Source of the DNA: Ignelater luminosus | Lineage: Eukaryota > Arthropoda > Insecta > Coleoptera > Elateridae | Reading direction: 5' to 3' | Assembly (NCBI GenBank): GCA_011009095.1 | Contig: VTPC01090575.1 | Location: 25,881 to 89,880, forward strand | DNA: 64,000 bases | Position numbers and translations under genes: made by a program | In this document: positions 47,531 through 61,212 of the stretch, in pieces | Layout of the letters: each line of letters opens with the position of its first letter | Position numbering within the stretch: position 1 is the first letter of the stretch | Notes under the pieces: model-generated | Told to the model about the DNA's origin: nothing | Seen by the model: only the letters and a program-made list of their open reading frames with translations | Database searches by the model: none

Positions 47531-50500
47531 GTAATCCCGTACTTTATACCCAAGTCACACACAAATAGAAAAAAAAGTCAATAGTACACATAATAATTTC
47601 TTGAAATAAGATACCAAACAATGAGCGTTAATAAAACAGATTTTGACTTGTTGCTATTATTCTATCGATCTATAAATCTTAGTACCTGAATGGTTTTGTG
47701 AATTGTTTTTTGGATCAGCTTCTTAGTAGCTTTGGTCTCCAAAAATATTTATTTGGGGTATGTGGTTCCTATAAATAATACTTTTAAAAAGCAGTTTGCT
47801 CAAATTGTCAAATTTCTGAAATATCTCGTTGTAAACAAATATGAAAGTTGAGCAATTGAGCAATTTCATAACATAAAGAAAGTAGCCTTTCAAAAGATTA
47901 GAGAGATCATAATTGTATTTTTAACCTTGACCTGTCAATTAAGTTGGTGGTACCTACCCAAAAACTATAGTATCCAAATCTTTTTTTTTGAATAATTTTG
48001 ATTTTTCATCTTGTTCGCAAGAAGACATTAGATTTTCCCCTACAACTTCCCATGACCTAAACTAGAAACAATATTATCGCGCTTCTATTGGCCTACAAGT
48101 ATTAGACATACATACATAATGTAATTACAATATTGAACGCACTTTGTAAATATCAACAACCTTATCAAACCTTTTACTGTGTTGCAAAAGACGAGCTGCA
48201 GTTTTAATTAAACAGTTAAACTTTTACTTTGCAATCTGGGTTTCGATTTATTAATGGGTTGCTATTACAATAATGTTACTTTAAAAGTCGCTTATCTTAT
48301 ATTTAATATATTCCGTGACCTGAAAATTACAAGCATAATGAATTTGCATTGAAGGTCACATCACTACAATTGCTAATTGTTTAATTGTCATAAGAAGAAT
48401 CACTTCCACGCATATTGATGACTTTTGCGAAATATAGGATATTAAATACTAATATTCTCTTATGAATATTAAAAGTGTTTTCTATCTAACAATATATGTT
48501 GTTTTAAATTGTGCATGCTAGACAATGCAAGATATCACCGGAAGAATTCACTTTGCAGTGAGTTTAATATCGCAGGATGCTAATTATTATTCAATTTTGA
48601 ATAGGAACTTCCAGAAGAGAAAAACTGCAGTTAAATTTACACGGAAGGAATTATATCTATCTACCTAACTTATGATGTTATACAAACGTGCATATAATAA
48701 ACTAATACTCCTATTAAAATGATTAATCCTAATAACTGTAATTGTGTATAAACCGTTTTAGGTAAAAACCATCTTTTTTCAATTTACCCAGAATTTTATT
48801 TTTCCACCTAAAATCAATAAATTAACAAAACCGAAAGATATGTTATATTAATAGAATTTTTGAGCACTTGATATATTTAACAGTTTATAATAAACCCTAG
48901 ACATTTCAAGGCCTAGGTAGTATAATGACGGGTTAAATAGAATTATACGTCGTTAAAAAATAAATACTCCTTCAATTCATTCGCAAAATTATGAAAAAAC
49001 ATGAATACCTTAGTGCTATTTTTAAATTTTAATTTTCATCGAAAAATTTTAAGACTCATCTTAAGTTTGAGATTCTTTCCAAGAATTTATGTAGGAGAAA
49101 CCTGAAAATTATATAATAAGTTTATAAAGAAAAGAATATTTACAAGCCATTAACTATTAAAAAATCGCTTTACAATTAGTGTACATTAAAACGACCTTGT
49201 TTGTATAGTAGTACTATTACGTTGTAGAATGTATTAAGAATAATCGTCTTTTTTGTTACTTCTAGCTACATTTTCTTATTGTTCCTTTCTTAAAAATACT
49301 TAAAAAGTTTGTTAGAAGAACCTGTTTTTGTTATCTTCTAAATTTATCATAGTTTACCTTACTATTGCTATTTTCTTGGGTCTTGTAATATTATTTGAGA
49401 TACTTTTATTAAAGGGATATATGCAAGGTTTGCCTTTAGTAACAAATAAATTCTTAAAAAAGATTCTACTGTAAAATTCTTGATTAACATTAATATGTAA
49501 AGGTGATGAAACAAAAAACCCTATGCGTCACATGAGTTTTTTGGATAGTAGATACTTTCGTTGCTGAGGTTAAAAAAATGCAACTTGTAAACACTGCATA
49601 AGTGCACCTATTAAGAGCACTAGAAAACGCAAGTTTTCGATAAAAGAAACCTCATTAGAATTCGTTCTTTATAGCTCGATCAACACTTTTGGGAGCCTGA
49701 AATTTATATTCCCTAGAAGCCTGCTTACTAGACGGAATTGTAAAAATTTTAAGAAATATTATCACATTCTAACATTCTATATTCTTCTACATATACAATT
49801 AAAGAAACAAGAAATCTGGGAAGAAACCTCTACGTATTTACAAAAATCTAAATATCTACAAGGATTCATACGGATATGGAAACCTGCACTAACCTTAAAA
49901 TCTAGAACAACTCAGCTCCTCTAAGATCTCAATATCCACCGAAAACAGAAAGTGCACATGAGAATCAACAAAAAGAAAATGAAAAAAATCTTCAAGTAGG
50001 ATTGATATCAGAAAACTACTCACCAATTAATTACTACCATAGCTCTTGGTGATAAGCTTTTGGGAAAAGAATCTGCTGTCAAACAAATTTGAACAAATAC
50101 CTTTGGCTTGGATATCATCTTCAAAGATTATTATTTACTGGTTAGTAAATTTCCTCGCAAACTTTCAAAATTTACACCAAATCTTCTTTGTATTTGCTTG
50201 TTTAAACAGGTCTGTCTGATAGGTCGAAAATCAAAAATCAAAGTTTTGGGACATAAAGAAATATCTCGTGTGATTGCGGATTTTTATTGTAAATACGTAT
50301 TACAATTCCTTTTATATAAAGTACAGAAAAGGACAGAGGTCCTTCAGACCCTAAACTTGGAGTTACTCTACTGACTTTTTGTGGGGAATTAAAGGTTTCC
50401 AAAAATCAAGTTTCCTATTAACGTTAGATTTTAAAGAATGGGAAGAAAATGATAAATAATAATTTTTAGAATCTTGAGGATTTTCGTCTCCCTGAGCTCG

Positions 50501-52097
50501 AGAGCAACAGATACGTATGTAATATTTCGATTTTGATTTCGATCTATCTACGTATAACCAAGTTAGAAAAATGTTTTTAGTTTACTTGTTAAAGGTGTAC
50601 ATGTACCACAATAATTGATTACTTTAATGGTAATGCTTTGCTAATGGGAATTCCTCTTTGTCTTTGTGCGGGGATTTTTCATGTTCCAACAGCATTGATT
50701 ATGTTATTTCCACAATCAATACCGCACCGTGCCCAAACCTTATGGCTTGGCTACATACTATCAGATATTCCGTCTAATACTGATATAATCTGTAGGTGAT
50801 TTACTTTGTTGAATTTATCTTCACCTTTACTACAGTATAATAAGTAACCTATATTTCTTTTATAATGTAGAATTATCTTTAATTGTTATAGTTTAATGAT
50901 TTTAATAGTTTTGTTTAGTTATTAAATATAATTATAATTTAAAGCCCATTATGGATACAAAACTATCACAATGCTTGTTATAAACACCGTAATTTACAGA
51001 ACAAAGAATATTATTAGAAAGGTCAAAGTATTTTAAAAGTTATATATGTATTTATTGTGCTATGCAATAGTGACAACGCTATGTATACACAGATACATTT
51101 AACTACCTATACAAGTTATAATGTTATCTTCGTGTTTGAATATCTTGCGAAATAGGAATTTTTTGTATTCAATATGTTTATCTCATTAAACTCTCTGTAT
51201 TTCAATCATTTTTGTAAATACCTTGGCTTTCTATAGTTTATACCTCTATCTAGGTGAGTGGTTTTAGTGTTCTAGACAAAGGAACCTTGCAGTTTTACGT
51301 GAACCCTGAATCACGTGGACCAATCCTTTTTTAATTTCTTAAAGTTATAGGCTAACTAATTAAACTTTCTAAAAATTCCAATTCCATTTAGGTCAAACTT
51401 TGATTTGATCGCGTATTAGTGTTGTAAATTTCAATTATCTAGACTGTTCTTCCCCAGTACCCGCGTACGTTATTAATATACGAATCTTCCGGTTAAACTT
51501 TTTGGTATACCGCACACAACTTCATAATAATACGGAACAAAGCCATGCAGAGCAACTGCTAAAAAAATATGGGAATACCTAATTGCAATGTTAAATCGAG
51601 GCAGACGACGCTGTTCAGGCGCATTACTCCCGTTAAAGTTAAACAGTCGTCAAGTCTCTTTTGGCAGCGCCACCAGCCATTTTGGTTTGTTGTTACGATC
51701 TTTTTAACTTGAAAATTTTGTTTCCTTTATAGTTTGAAAAACGGGTTAGAAAAAGTTGATATAACTAGCAAAAAATCGATAGATCTAGACCTACTACTAC
51801 CTACATCATTTAGTCTACATTTTTCAAAGATTATTTGAATAAAATCAAAAAAATGTCTTACGGTATAGAAATTTAAGGATCTAATATAGGCAAAAAAGTT
51901 CGATTTTTATTATTATGTAAGGCCATTTTAACTTGACATTGTGTTAGATAGATACATAAGGTCTGATTCAATGGATACTTTAAAGAGGCTAAGTAAATTT
52001 CTATCTTGTGATCCAAAAAACTTTATCAAAGCTTGTCATGACAAACAAAGACATTTGTTAAAGCATGTCTGACACTGAAACAGTCACTATCTACATA
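47531..52097. other. AT-rich non-coding stretch
   Basis: No gene recognised. The frame at 50108-50374 (88 codons) shows no known motif. A slightly GC-richer patch occurs near 51595-51685 with no identified content. No LTR matching a right end of the copia relic was seen. Confidence 0.5.
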
Positions 52098-52099
52098 TA

Positions 52100-53390
52100 C
52101 GAGGGCGGTTCAATAAGTACCCGTGTTAGAAATGAAGACACAATTTTTTTCAAAATTTTTTTTTTATTTTTCAACAGTCTCCTTTTAGAAATATACACTT
52201 CTCCCAACGTTCCTGCCATTTTTTTAACCCCTCCAGAAAATAGGATTTGTCGAACTCTCCAAAATACGCCTCTATCTCGGCGATGACTTCCTCGTTTAAG
52301 CTAAATTTTTTTCTCGCGAGCCATTTCTTCATGTTAGGAAACAAGAAAAAGTCGCAGGGAGCCAGATCGGGTAAATACGGGAAGTGCGGCAGCAATTCAT
52401 AACGCAATTCATGCAGTTTGGCGGCGACAACTCCGGATGAATGTGTGGGTGCGTTATCGTGGTGAAACAGCACCTTCTTTTTCGCCAAATGCGGCCGTGT
52501 CTCCTTCAATTTTTTGTCGAAGCTGTCTAATAACTCACTGTAGTATTGTCCAGTGATCGTTCTTCCTTTTTATAAAAAATCCATGAGGATGACGCCGTTC
52601 GCATCCCAAAAAATCGTCGCCATGACCTTTCCGGCCGATGGAACCATCTTCGCCTTCTTTGGAGCAGATTCACCGAGAGAAATCCATTGTTTTAATTGTT
52701 GCTTAGTTTCTGGTGTGTAATGATGAATCCAGGTTTCATCAACGGTGACAACGCGACGCAAAAACTCCTTCGGATTTCGCTTAAATTGCTCCAAACACTG
52801 CTTCGAAGTTAACAGCCGCATCCGCTTGTTGTCCACCGTTAGCAATCGCGGCACCCATCGCGCCGACAATTTTTTCATCGCCAACTTATCATGTAAAATA
52901 TTAATTGCCGTTCCGGTCGACACACCTACGGCCTCTGCTACTTCACGCACTTTCGTTCGTCGATCAGCGAGAATCATGTCGTGGACTTTTTGAATGATTT
53001 CCTCGGTAACCACGTCTGCCGGGCGTCCTGGTCGCTCCTCATCAAAAACGGATGTTCGCCCAGGTTTAAATTCGTTGAACCAATATCTAACTGTGGTCAT
53101 AGATGGCGAAGTGTCCCCATAAACAGCATCCAACTTTGCTTTTATCTCCTCGCATTTTTTCCCATCCAAAAACAGAAAGCGAATTACCGAACGATACTGC
53201 TCTTTTTCCATCTTAGCTAAAATCACGAAACACGTCTTACTCAAATGGCTGTCAAATCCAAACTAACCTATCAATCAGTCTGCAATTTGTTATACCGTCG
53301 TTTGATAGATGGCAGCACACGATGATAATACCAACTTCCCTCAGGAACGCCTTCCGTCGTCAAACACGGGTACTTACTGAACCGCCCTCG
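52100..53390 (-). mobile_element. Mariner element, copy 2 (DD34D)
   Basis: A 1291-bp sister of the element at 24588-25881, inserted in the reverse orientation. Its TIRs begin CGAGGGCGGTTCAATAAGTA, and TA flanks lie at 52098-52099 and 53391-53392. The outer flanks differ from those of copy 1, so this is a separate insertion and not a duplicated segment. By eye the two elements differ at roughly a dozen positions. Confidence 0.95.
52171..53211 (-). pseudogene. Mariner transposase with the same internal stop as copy 1
   Basis: The start is MEKEQYR at 53211. All the motifs described for copy 1 are present (DETWIHHYTPE, HHDNAP, LAPCDFFLF). The TAA after MDFL (52572-52570) is at exactly the same codon as in copy 1. 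Private changes include Arg to Pro in FKPGRTS, Ser to Leu and Pro to Leu near QLKQWISLGES, and Ser to Leu in KKFSLNEE. A 2-nt deletion near the end makes GDYVEK into GDC followed by TGA, so the last three residues are lost. Confidence 0.92.
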
Positions 53391-53392
53391 TA

Positions 53393-56300
53393 TGTCATAC
53401 GATTAGTGTCAAATTATACCTATCAGTTTCTTATCTGACTTAATTGTTTACCTGGGTTACTTTGATAAAAGTTTTTTTGTTCACTTGATATACCTAAAGA
53501 CAGCAAACAGCTTTTTTGGTTGTTGTATTGTCGAGAAATCTTTATATAAATCTTCATTTAATCGATCTTCCACTGCATGCAGGTCAAGAAAGAGAACGTT
53601 GAATATTCTACTACAAACACTAACGTTGGATCGTTTCTGGAAACGATGCTGCCTAACTGCAAGGGAGTTTCTTAAGCGCTAGTAATGTTCAGTGTGGCTT
53701 TTCTAAAAGTGGCTTTGTTTAATTATAGCACATTTAAAATAAAATTGACATCATTAACGGACAAGATAATATTTGCTGCTAGGCATGCAACGCTTATTGC
53801 ACATTTTGAAAGTGGTAAAGGCAAGAGATTCCACGATGCAATACGTATAAGATTATGGAATAGTTCCAAATTATCGAGCTGGTGATTCGGTTGCCGTCTA
53901 GCTGATAGTCGACGCCTATATTCTTTTGATGCAACTGAATTTCCAATACATTAATTCATAACTGAAGATTATATTAGTTTACTCATCTGCTGTGAAAATG
54001 TACCATAGTTAATTTAATTTTGATATCAGAGAATAAAAATGTCAAAGATATTTTTTTGTTTTTGTAGGTAACAAATAAATGAGCCTGGTGTGGTTACTCG
54101 AGTCGAAGAAAATATTTAATTAAATTTGAGGGGCTACAGCCCTCTTAAAAATGTTTATTTGAAGTATTTTCTTTGATTTAAGCACCGAGTCATAAATTAG
54201 CCTGTATAAAATGGTGCGTCATAAAGATTTGATCATGTAACCAGTAAAAATAACTATTTAAAAATCTTGTAAGATATTTTTATTGCTGCAAAGTTATTTA
54301 TTCTTTAGATTTTCTTACTTTGTTATATAATAAATGGAAGTTAAGCGTTTTTTATTACCATTTGTGCAGCAGGCGTTTGAACCATTTGTGGCCATTCCGA
54401 TGATATCATAAGTACATATATTCCAATATCCAACGATAATCTAAGCAGACAGTTAATGATTCATGCTTCCCTGAATACTATAATAAATTTACAGCACAAA
54501 ATAGTTTGTCTTCTGTTTAAAAGTAACTTGTCTGTTATAATACAGATATATAATCGGCCTGAATAAATCGTAGATCTAGATGTCCATAGTTGTCTCTTAC
54601 TACAGCTTTCAAATTGATAAAAATTTGAATTATCATTGCAGAAAGAGTAGACAATTTGTAATATTTCACTGCAATGTCTGAAAACTTTTGGCAAATTTCG
54701 TTTTGGTCTGTGAAGATTACACATTGTAGATTAGTGTGTAATTTTCCTTCTCTAACGGATTAAGACTTTAAAAGTAAACAATAAAAGAAAGTATTAGAAT
54801 ACTGAAAGGGCTGCTAGAAGATAGCCAATCCCAAGCTTTGTTCATTTGATTCTAACCACAATTTCTATTTTATAGTTTTGTTTATTTCGATTTGTTTTCT
54901 TCTCTTTATAGAAAAACCAGATGGGACTTTTCCCTTAGATTTTTTTCGTCACGAATCTCCCTAATGGGGTTTATAGTAGTGTTATTATATTGGTTACTTT
55001 TTGTCTGATAATCCCACCTGAGGCCGCCAATCAAGCTTAGTCATATACTTTAGAGATGTATTGATAGTAGTAGGTACACATACATAATGAACAAGAGTAA
55101 ACGAATAATTTAAGCGAGAAAATTTAGCAAAACGACATTGAATTGTTAATTAAGCCTACTGTGTCAAACAGAAAATATTTAAACAGTTCAAGTTGCAAGT
55201 CATCCTGTGCTACTTTGAGACCGTAGATTCTACATATCTAGGGTAAAACGACCCTGATAGTTTTTTTTCAATTTTACGTAACCAATCCATTAGTACCTTA
55301 ATTAGATAACTTATAGGTTGTACAGTTAACGGTTTATTTTCAAGTTAATCGATACTTCTTACAAGCCATAACTAATTCACTGATTAATTAGTATATTGTC
55401 TAGTAACTTCATTCTTGGATTTTTTATTTACTTATTTAAGGTTATTAATTGAATAAAAAACTAAAAATGAAATTAATTATAAGGACGTGTGTTGATGTTT
55501 ACACATAAAACGTTATTGTTTGAGAGCAAGGTTTTGGTACAACATAGCAATACAGCATACATATATTCAATTCAATTAAGAACTTGATTTATTAATTTTA
55601 TTTTTAGAATGCATCTGAATGAAGCAGGTGGACGTTAAACTAATTTTAAATAAATTATTTTGTTTATTGTTTTTTTTCTGGAAAACAAAGCATTATAATC
55701 TCGTTTACAATATAAATGCAACTGTAAAGTAAGTTAATAGGACATAATACTTTACACCAACACCAAATCAGTCAAGTTCAATGCAAATAACACACGCACA
55801 AGAAAAAAACAAAAGTTTAACCTATATCTGTGCAGAGATCTTACAACAATAAATTAAGAAATACTTCTTTAGCTAAATTTCATCTTTATGGTTTATTCTA
55901 GTATCTCTTTCCAGATAAAACTTTCAAAATTCCCAGCGATTGTAGTTACTTTCAAATCAGTATCATTCACTGGTGATAATTTAGATTCTCACATTATTAA
56001 TTCTTTATTAATAATTAATTTTTAGCAAAATAAATTTAAATAATTTCATTATTGTTTTTCATATTAACGACCTTGTTACTTTCGAAATGTTTTATATTAC
56101 TTATGTAACGTTTTATTATTATCTTTTTTTTTTGTTGAATAGAATTTGGCAAGGGTAGATCCGGTTAAATTTTCAAGGATGATTAAATGAATAAAATGAG
56201 AAAGGAAAATTTGTCGTCGTGTTTATATTGCGTTATAATGCAAAGTTGACTTTAATAATTTTCTGAAATATTGCATTGGCGTCCAAAGTTGATAAATGTA

Positions 56301-57689
56301 GCAAATCTTAAAAATATCAATATTTTAATTCCTACATATAAAAAAATATTTAAAGAATATGAAGATAATCGTGGTAAACATAGATGATAAATAAAATAAA
56401 AATTAAAAAAACGAAAGGAAAATTTAAAAACATTTAATAATTTTAGGCATTCTCGATTATTTAATTTTTTTATTCGAAAATTGCATTCTCTATAATTTAT
56501 CATGCAAAATTGCAAGCAAGCAATTTTCCTCTAAACTAGTTTATTATTTTTTAGTTAGCTTTTGTTTAATCCATACTGCATCTTGTTTTGTTAATTATTA
56601 TTCATACACACCTAAACTAACCTATCGAACAGGAAATTGAAAATAAATTCATGTCAATATCAATAACAAACTTTTACGATTTATTATTAAACAATACAAT
56701 AGAATTGATTAATATTTTAAATATAAATCATGTTTTTTCATTCTTCTAAACATACAAGTGTCCTTTTGAAAATTCAATTATTTCTTTTTATGGTCTAATT
56801 GCACTTATTACTTAGTATGTGGAAATTAATAAAAATTTCTCTTTTAAAATTTATTTTCTAATTCACGCTGTGATGAGATATCGGAAGAAATAGAAAATAA
56901 TTACCGTTGTATGTGGGCTGCTTTTGTTTGTAATTAACACGAAACAAGGTTAGTTTAACTTATAAAATGCAAATATGGGAAGATTAATGTTAGTTTTCAC
57001 TTGTTCGAAAACAAAACATAAACCTAAATTTTCATTTCTAATTTTTTATCTTACCTGCAAACATGCAACAACGCCACCACATATTAAATAGGTGGTTATA
57101 AAGGACCACCTTTTTGCCCCCCACATGCCCTTTGTGAACACACCACTTCCCCATTTAATAAAGCCCAAACGAACCCTTAAAGCATCTCACTGATACGCCA
57201 CTGACACGCCTGCGGTTTAACTTCATTTTAACGGACATCAATATTTCAAAAACATCGTTAGAATAACACAATTAAAATATTTTAACAATGGGCACGTTTA
57301 ATTTCCACAGTATTATTAGAACGAATAATAAAAATTGTTATTTAGTTTGTGATTTGGTTACGTCGCATTTCGATTAATTAAAAAGATAAATAAATAAATA
57401 AATAAATGCCGATTTTATATTTCTTAACTTCGAAGAAGCATAGTTACATTTTTTTTTCTTATTAAAAAAAGAAAATTTGAAAATATCGCTTAAAAGAATT
57501 CAACCCGTTTTAAGCTCGATGCTGGAAACCTCGTCTGTATCGAGCATTAACAAAATCGACGACTATCCTCTGCAGAATTTACTTGCAGAACTAACAGCAA
57601 AACCAGAGGCTGTGTGATAGAGGAGATATTTCACTATTCCCACTTTATGGGCATCGAACCGTACACTTTTGTTCAGTTTTGCTAGTAAA
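53393..57689. other. AT-rich non-coding stretch
   Basis: No gene recognised. Open frames at 53485-53885, 54724-54461 and 56515-56252 look like chance. A C-rich patch at 57065-57210 stands out from the AT background, but has no coding motif. Confidence 0.5.
57387..57407 (+). repeat. (TAAA)n microsatellite
   Basis: Five TAAA units plus one base. A simple repeat. Confidence 0.9.
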
Positions 57690-57906
57690 TTTAAAATGTA
57701 CATACATTTAAATTTAACATCCCCACCATCTCGTATAAAGTTCTGCATGAGAGAAATTCAATTTTTTGAAAAATGTTTTAAAAAATGTCCAAGGAGATTG
57801 TCAAGACCAGAGTTTCTACTTTTATTATAATAGTAAAAGTGTCACACTTTGATATGATTTTTGCAATAAAAATCAAGGCCGTAACACAATAACTTGGAAT
57901 AAAAAA
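57690..57906 (+). repeat. Large inverted repeat, left arm
   Basis: 217 bp that pair with 60128-60344, with only a handful of differences (for example TGCATGAGAGAAATT against TGTATGAGAAATT). The arm runs from TTAAAATGTACATACATTTA to AACTTGGAATAAAAAA. Similarity fades outside both ends without transposon-like termini. Confidence 0.9.
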
Positions 57907-58823
57907 TATTTTTATTTTAATTATTAATGTTATTAAAACTTGGTTCTGTAAACGATTACGAGCTATTGTTCGGTATCTTGAGTAATTATTAAAAATTAAT
58001 AAAGGTGCTTATAATTATTAACAATATCAAAATCGTTTATTTATCGATTAATCTAAAAGAATGTTTGATTAATAGCCTGGTAAATTAATCGATTTGTAAT
58101 AATCCGAAAAAAGTAAGTCATTTATATTGGCACAATGTCACCTAATTATTTTTATTAGGTTTATCCCATCAATCAAATACTTAAGTCGACATGTTATTCA
58201 TTATAAAAAGTCTACTAGCAAAATATGTTACAGTGCAGTGTCTTTTTTTATCTGAAAAAATCTTATTAAATATGGAAACTTGACCCAACTATTTGTGTTA
58301 CTATTATTAGCTTTATAATACGTATATATTACAATATTTATTATGTTTATTGATTGCACAACTCAATTCTCAGTAGGTAAATTAAGTGTGACCCGACAGA
58401 ATTACTATAATCGAACTGTCAGTTTACCGATACATTAATTCAGTTATTCTAATAAATCACCTGTTGTATTAAGTGAAAAGCACCAAATAAAATCGTGAAT
58501 TGTCATCTTTCCCCTTCTTTTCTATTTATAGACTACATTACTCTTCCTTTTATTTGAATTACCTATCTGTGCTTGCGTTGTTTTTACTTTATGACTGCCA
58601 ATCCGTCAGTATAAACATGCTTTGACTTGACTACGTCGGGATATTTTCAATATACAATAAAATTAAAAGAATAATAGCAAAAATTTAAAAAATTCATAAA
58701 TCCTTACCCAATTTCAGAAACTAGACATCTATTCTAATCGAGTATCCAAAAATTCTGCTAAGAAAAAAGATTTTACACTATTTCGGATAGGGAAATTTAT
58801 CACGTAGATCTTCTCAAAGCTAT
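57907..58823. other. Spacer between inverted arms
   Basis: About 0.9 kb of AT-rich DNA between the left arm and the mariner, with no coding motif or repeat recognised. Before the mariner inserted, this was the whole spacer of the inverted repeat, apart from about 10 bp beside the right arm. Confidence 0.5.
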
Positions 58824-58825
58824 CT

Positions 58826-60116
58826 ACGAGGGTGGTCTGAAAAGTTTCCGACCTAACAAAGATACAAGACATTTTTTCTGAAAATTTTTTTTTATTTTTC
58901 AACATAGTCTCCTTGTAACTCTACACACTTCTCCCAGCGATGCTCCCATCTCTGTAACCCGTCCAAATAGTACTCGGCATTTTTCTCTGCAAAATAATTG
59001 TTCACGAAGGTGATTGCCTCTTCATTTGACGAAAATCTTTGTCCTCCGAGCGCAATTTTTAGATGAGGGAACAAAAAGAAGTCGCTTGGGGCTAGATCTG
59101 GTGAGTAAGGCGGATGGTCAAGCAGTTCAAACCGTAATTCGTGGCATGGCAACCGCTGAGGTGTGAGACGGTGTGAGACGTTGTCTTGGTGAAACAGGAT
59201 TTTCTTTTTCTGCAAATGTGGCCGTTTTTTCGCAAGTTCTGCCTTCAGCTTGTCAAGTAATGATGCATAGTATGCTCCTGTAATGGTTTTTCCTTTTTGA
59301 AGATAATCGATTAAAATAACTCCATGACTATCCCAAAAAACAGTCGCCATCACTTTCCTAGCCGAAAAAACAGTTTTTGCTTCTTTTGGCTCCGGTTCCC
59401 ACTTTGCCGTTCACTGTTTGGACTGTATTGTTGTTTCGGGCGTATAATGGTGTATCCAAGTTTCATCTACAGTAATTAATCGGCGCCAAAACTCGGATTT
59501 ATTTCGCCTAAACTGCGCCAAAAGATCGTTGGAAATATTCATTCGAACACGTTTTTGGTCTAACGTGAGCAAACGCGGCACCCAACGCGCGGACAGCTTT
59601 CTCATGCCTAAATGTTGATTTAATATCTGACAAACACGTTCTTTTGACATGTTCATAACCTCTGCTATCTCTCTCACTTTAATTCGGCGGTCGTCTAGTA
59701 CCATTTGGTAAACTTTGGCGATGTTTTCGTCGGTAGTTGCAGTTTGTGGACGTCCCGAACGTTCATCGTCTCCCAAGCTCTTACGGCCACGTTTAAATTC
59801 AGCAGCCCAAAATCTCACTGTGGTAAATGATGGTGCAGAGTCCCCATACACAGAATCCAACTCATCTTTTATTTGCGAAGGCGTATTGCCTTTCGAAAAC
59901 AAATATTTAATGACAGCTCGATACTCGATTTTGTCCATTTTCACAAAAAAACTCACATCAACTCACTCAAACGACTGTTACATAAAAACTGCGCGTCCAA
60001 AATGGCTGAAACTTTGGGGAGTAACTGTCAACAGATGAACAACGAAATTCAGTAGCTTTTATTTACGAGTGCTGCCATCTTCACGTTGAGGTCGGAAATT
60101 TTTCAGACCACCCTCG
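58826..60116 (-). mobile_element. Mariner element, third family (DD34D type)
   Basis: A 1291-bp full-length element. TIRs begin CGAGGGTGGTCTGAAAAGTT on the left, and the right one differs by one base over 28 bp. TA flanks lie at 58824-58825 and 60117-60118. The TIR and protein differ clearly from the pair at 24588 and 52100. It inserted about 10 bp inside the inner edge of the right inverted arm (60128). Confidence 0.95.
58892..59938 (-). pseudogene. Mariner transposase with one stop and an altered catalytic region
   Basis: The start is MDKIEYRAVIKYLFSKGNTP at 59938, giving 349 codons including the stops, the usual mariner size. Motifs are RFWAAEFKRGRKSLGDDERS, WVPRLLTLDQKR, D158 in VDETWIHHYTPE, D252 in HQDNV and the last Asp at 286 in SPDLAPSDFFLF. 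The frame is broken only by a TGA (59413-59411) after QSKQ, where the family has Trp. The region after HQDN reads VSHRLTPQRLP instead of an APxHxS-type sequence and leaves 33 rather than 34 residues between the last two Asps. The plus strand there shows a GTGTGAGACG tandem duplication (about 59161-59180). The copy is therefore probably inactive twice over. Confidence 0.92.
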
Positions 60117-60127
60117 TATAAAGCCTA

Positions 60128-60344
60128 TTTTTTTATTCCAAGTTATTGTGTTACGGCCTTGATTTTTATTGCAAAAATCATATCAAAGTGTGACACTTTT
60201 ACTATTATAATAAAAGTATAAACTCTGGTCTTGACAATCTCCTTGGATATTTTTTAAAACATTTTTCAAAAAATTGAATTTCTCATACAGAACTTTATAC
60301 GAGATGGTGGGGATGTTAAATTTAAATGTATGTACATTTTAAAT
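60128..60344 (-). repeat. Large inverted repeat, right arm
   Basis: Reverse complement of 57690-57906 with a few differences. The mariner ends about 10 bp from its inner edge. See the left arm for details. Confidence 0.9.
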
Positions 60345-61202
60345 GGTTTTTAAGTAAACTGTACTAGGCCAACTTGTACTGCTTGGATAATTAAACGATC
60401 AATGGATATTTATTACCCATCCCCAGAGTTACTTTTGCCAATTTAAAATTCATAGTGTACGGTTCATGCGGCAGAGGTCTTCTTTTTTTCCCGTGTATGG
60501 TTTTGAAGAAAGACTCTACTGGAAAACGTGAAATATTTGTTTGTTTTTTCATTCAAATCGGCCTGTTTGACTTGACCTTTCTATACTATAGATTCTCTAT
60601 CTCGCGTAGACAGATAGATCAAGACGAAATATTTTCAGCGTGAACAGGGGCATATGAGATGTAGACAGATAGAGCTGAACAACATTCAATAGAGATTTTT
60701 GGGAGGTTACGAAATCTTCTCTGTTTGACCATAATTTTATTCCCAGATGCGATCAAAATTTTTGACACTATAGCTGTGACCACCATCTAAATTGTTATGC
60801 TCTATAAATCCAACGGGAAAGACCATTTTTGTACTTGCGAGTAAATAGGTACACTTGTAGTAGGGAATCGCATTACTTTATAAATGTATCTTTTAAAGTT
60901 AGATAACAAAGAGAAGACCGGCCCTAAAAACGTGTGTTTCTATCAAATGTATAAGAGAATACATTGCAAGATATAAGAGGTCTTGTTTAGAAAAAAACAG
61001 TTAACACTGCATAAACATCTAATACTCTTGTTACGTGCTCCTGCAGATGATCAGAAAGTCAGCATTTTGAAAGATAAGGAAATTGCAATGCTGCTATAAA
61101 GTTGAGTAGGCAATTCAGTTAGAACGGACTTAATGATAGAACTGAATTGAAAAATATTTCTAGTGATGTAGTGAAAGGATTCTAAGACTAACATAGTCTG
61201 AT
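60345..61202. other. Non-coding stretch
   Basis: No gene recognised. GTAGACAGATAGA occurs twice about 50 bp apart (about 60607 and 60661), a small direct repeat. The frame 60455-60643 has no known motif. Confidence 0.45.
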
Positions 61203-61212
61203 ACCGATACTT

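Noticed and set aside
57640-57670. tRNA T-arm-like GGTTCGATGCCC (minus strand)
   Set aside because: Neighbouring sequence does not form acceptor, D or anticodon stems.
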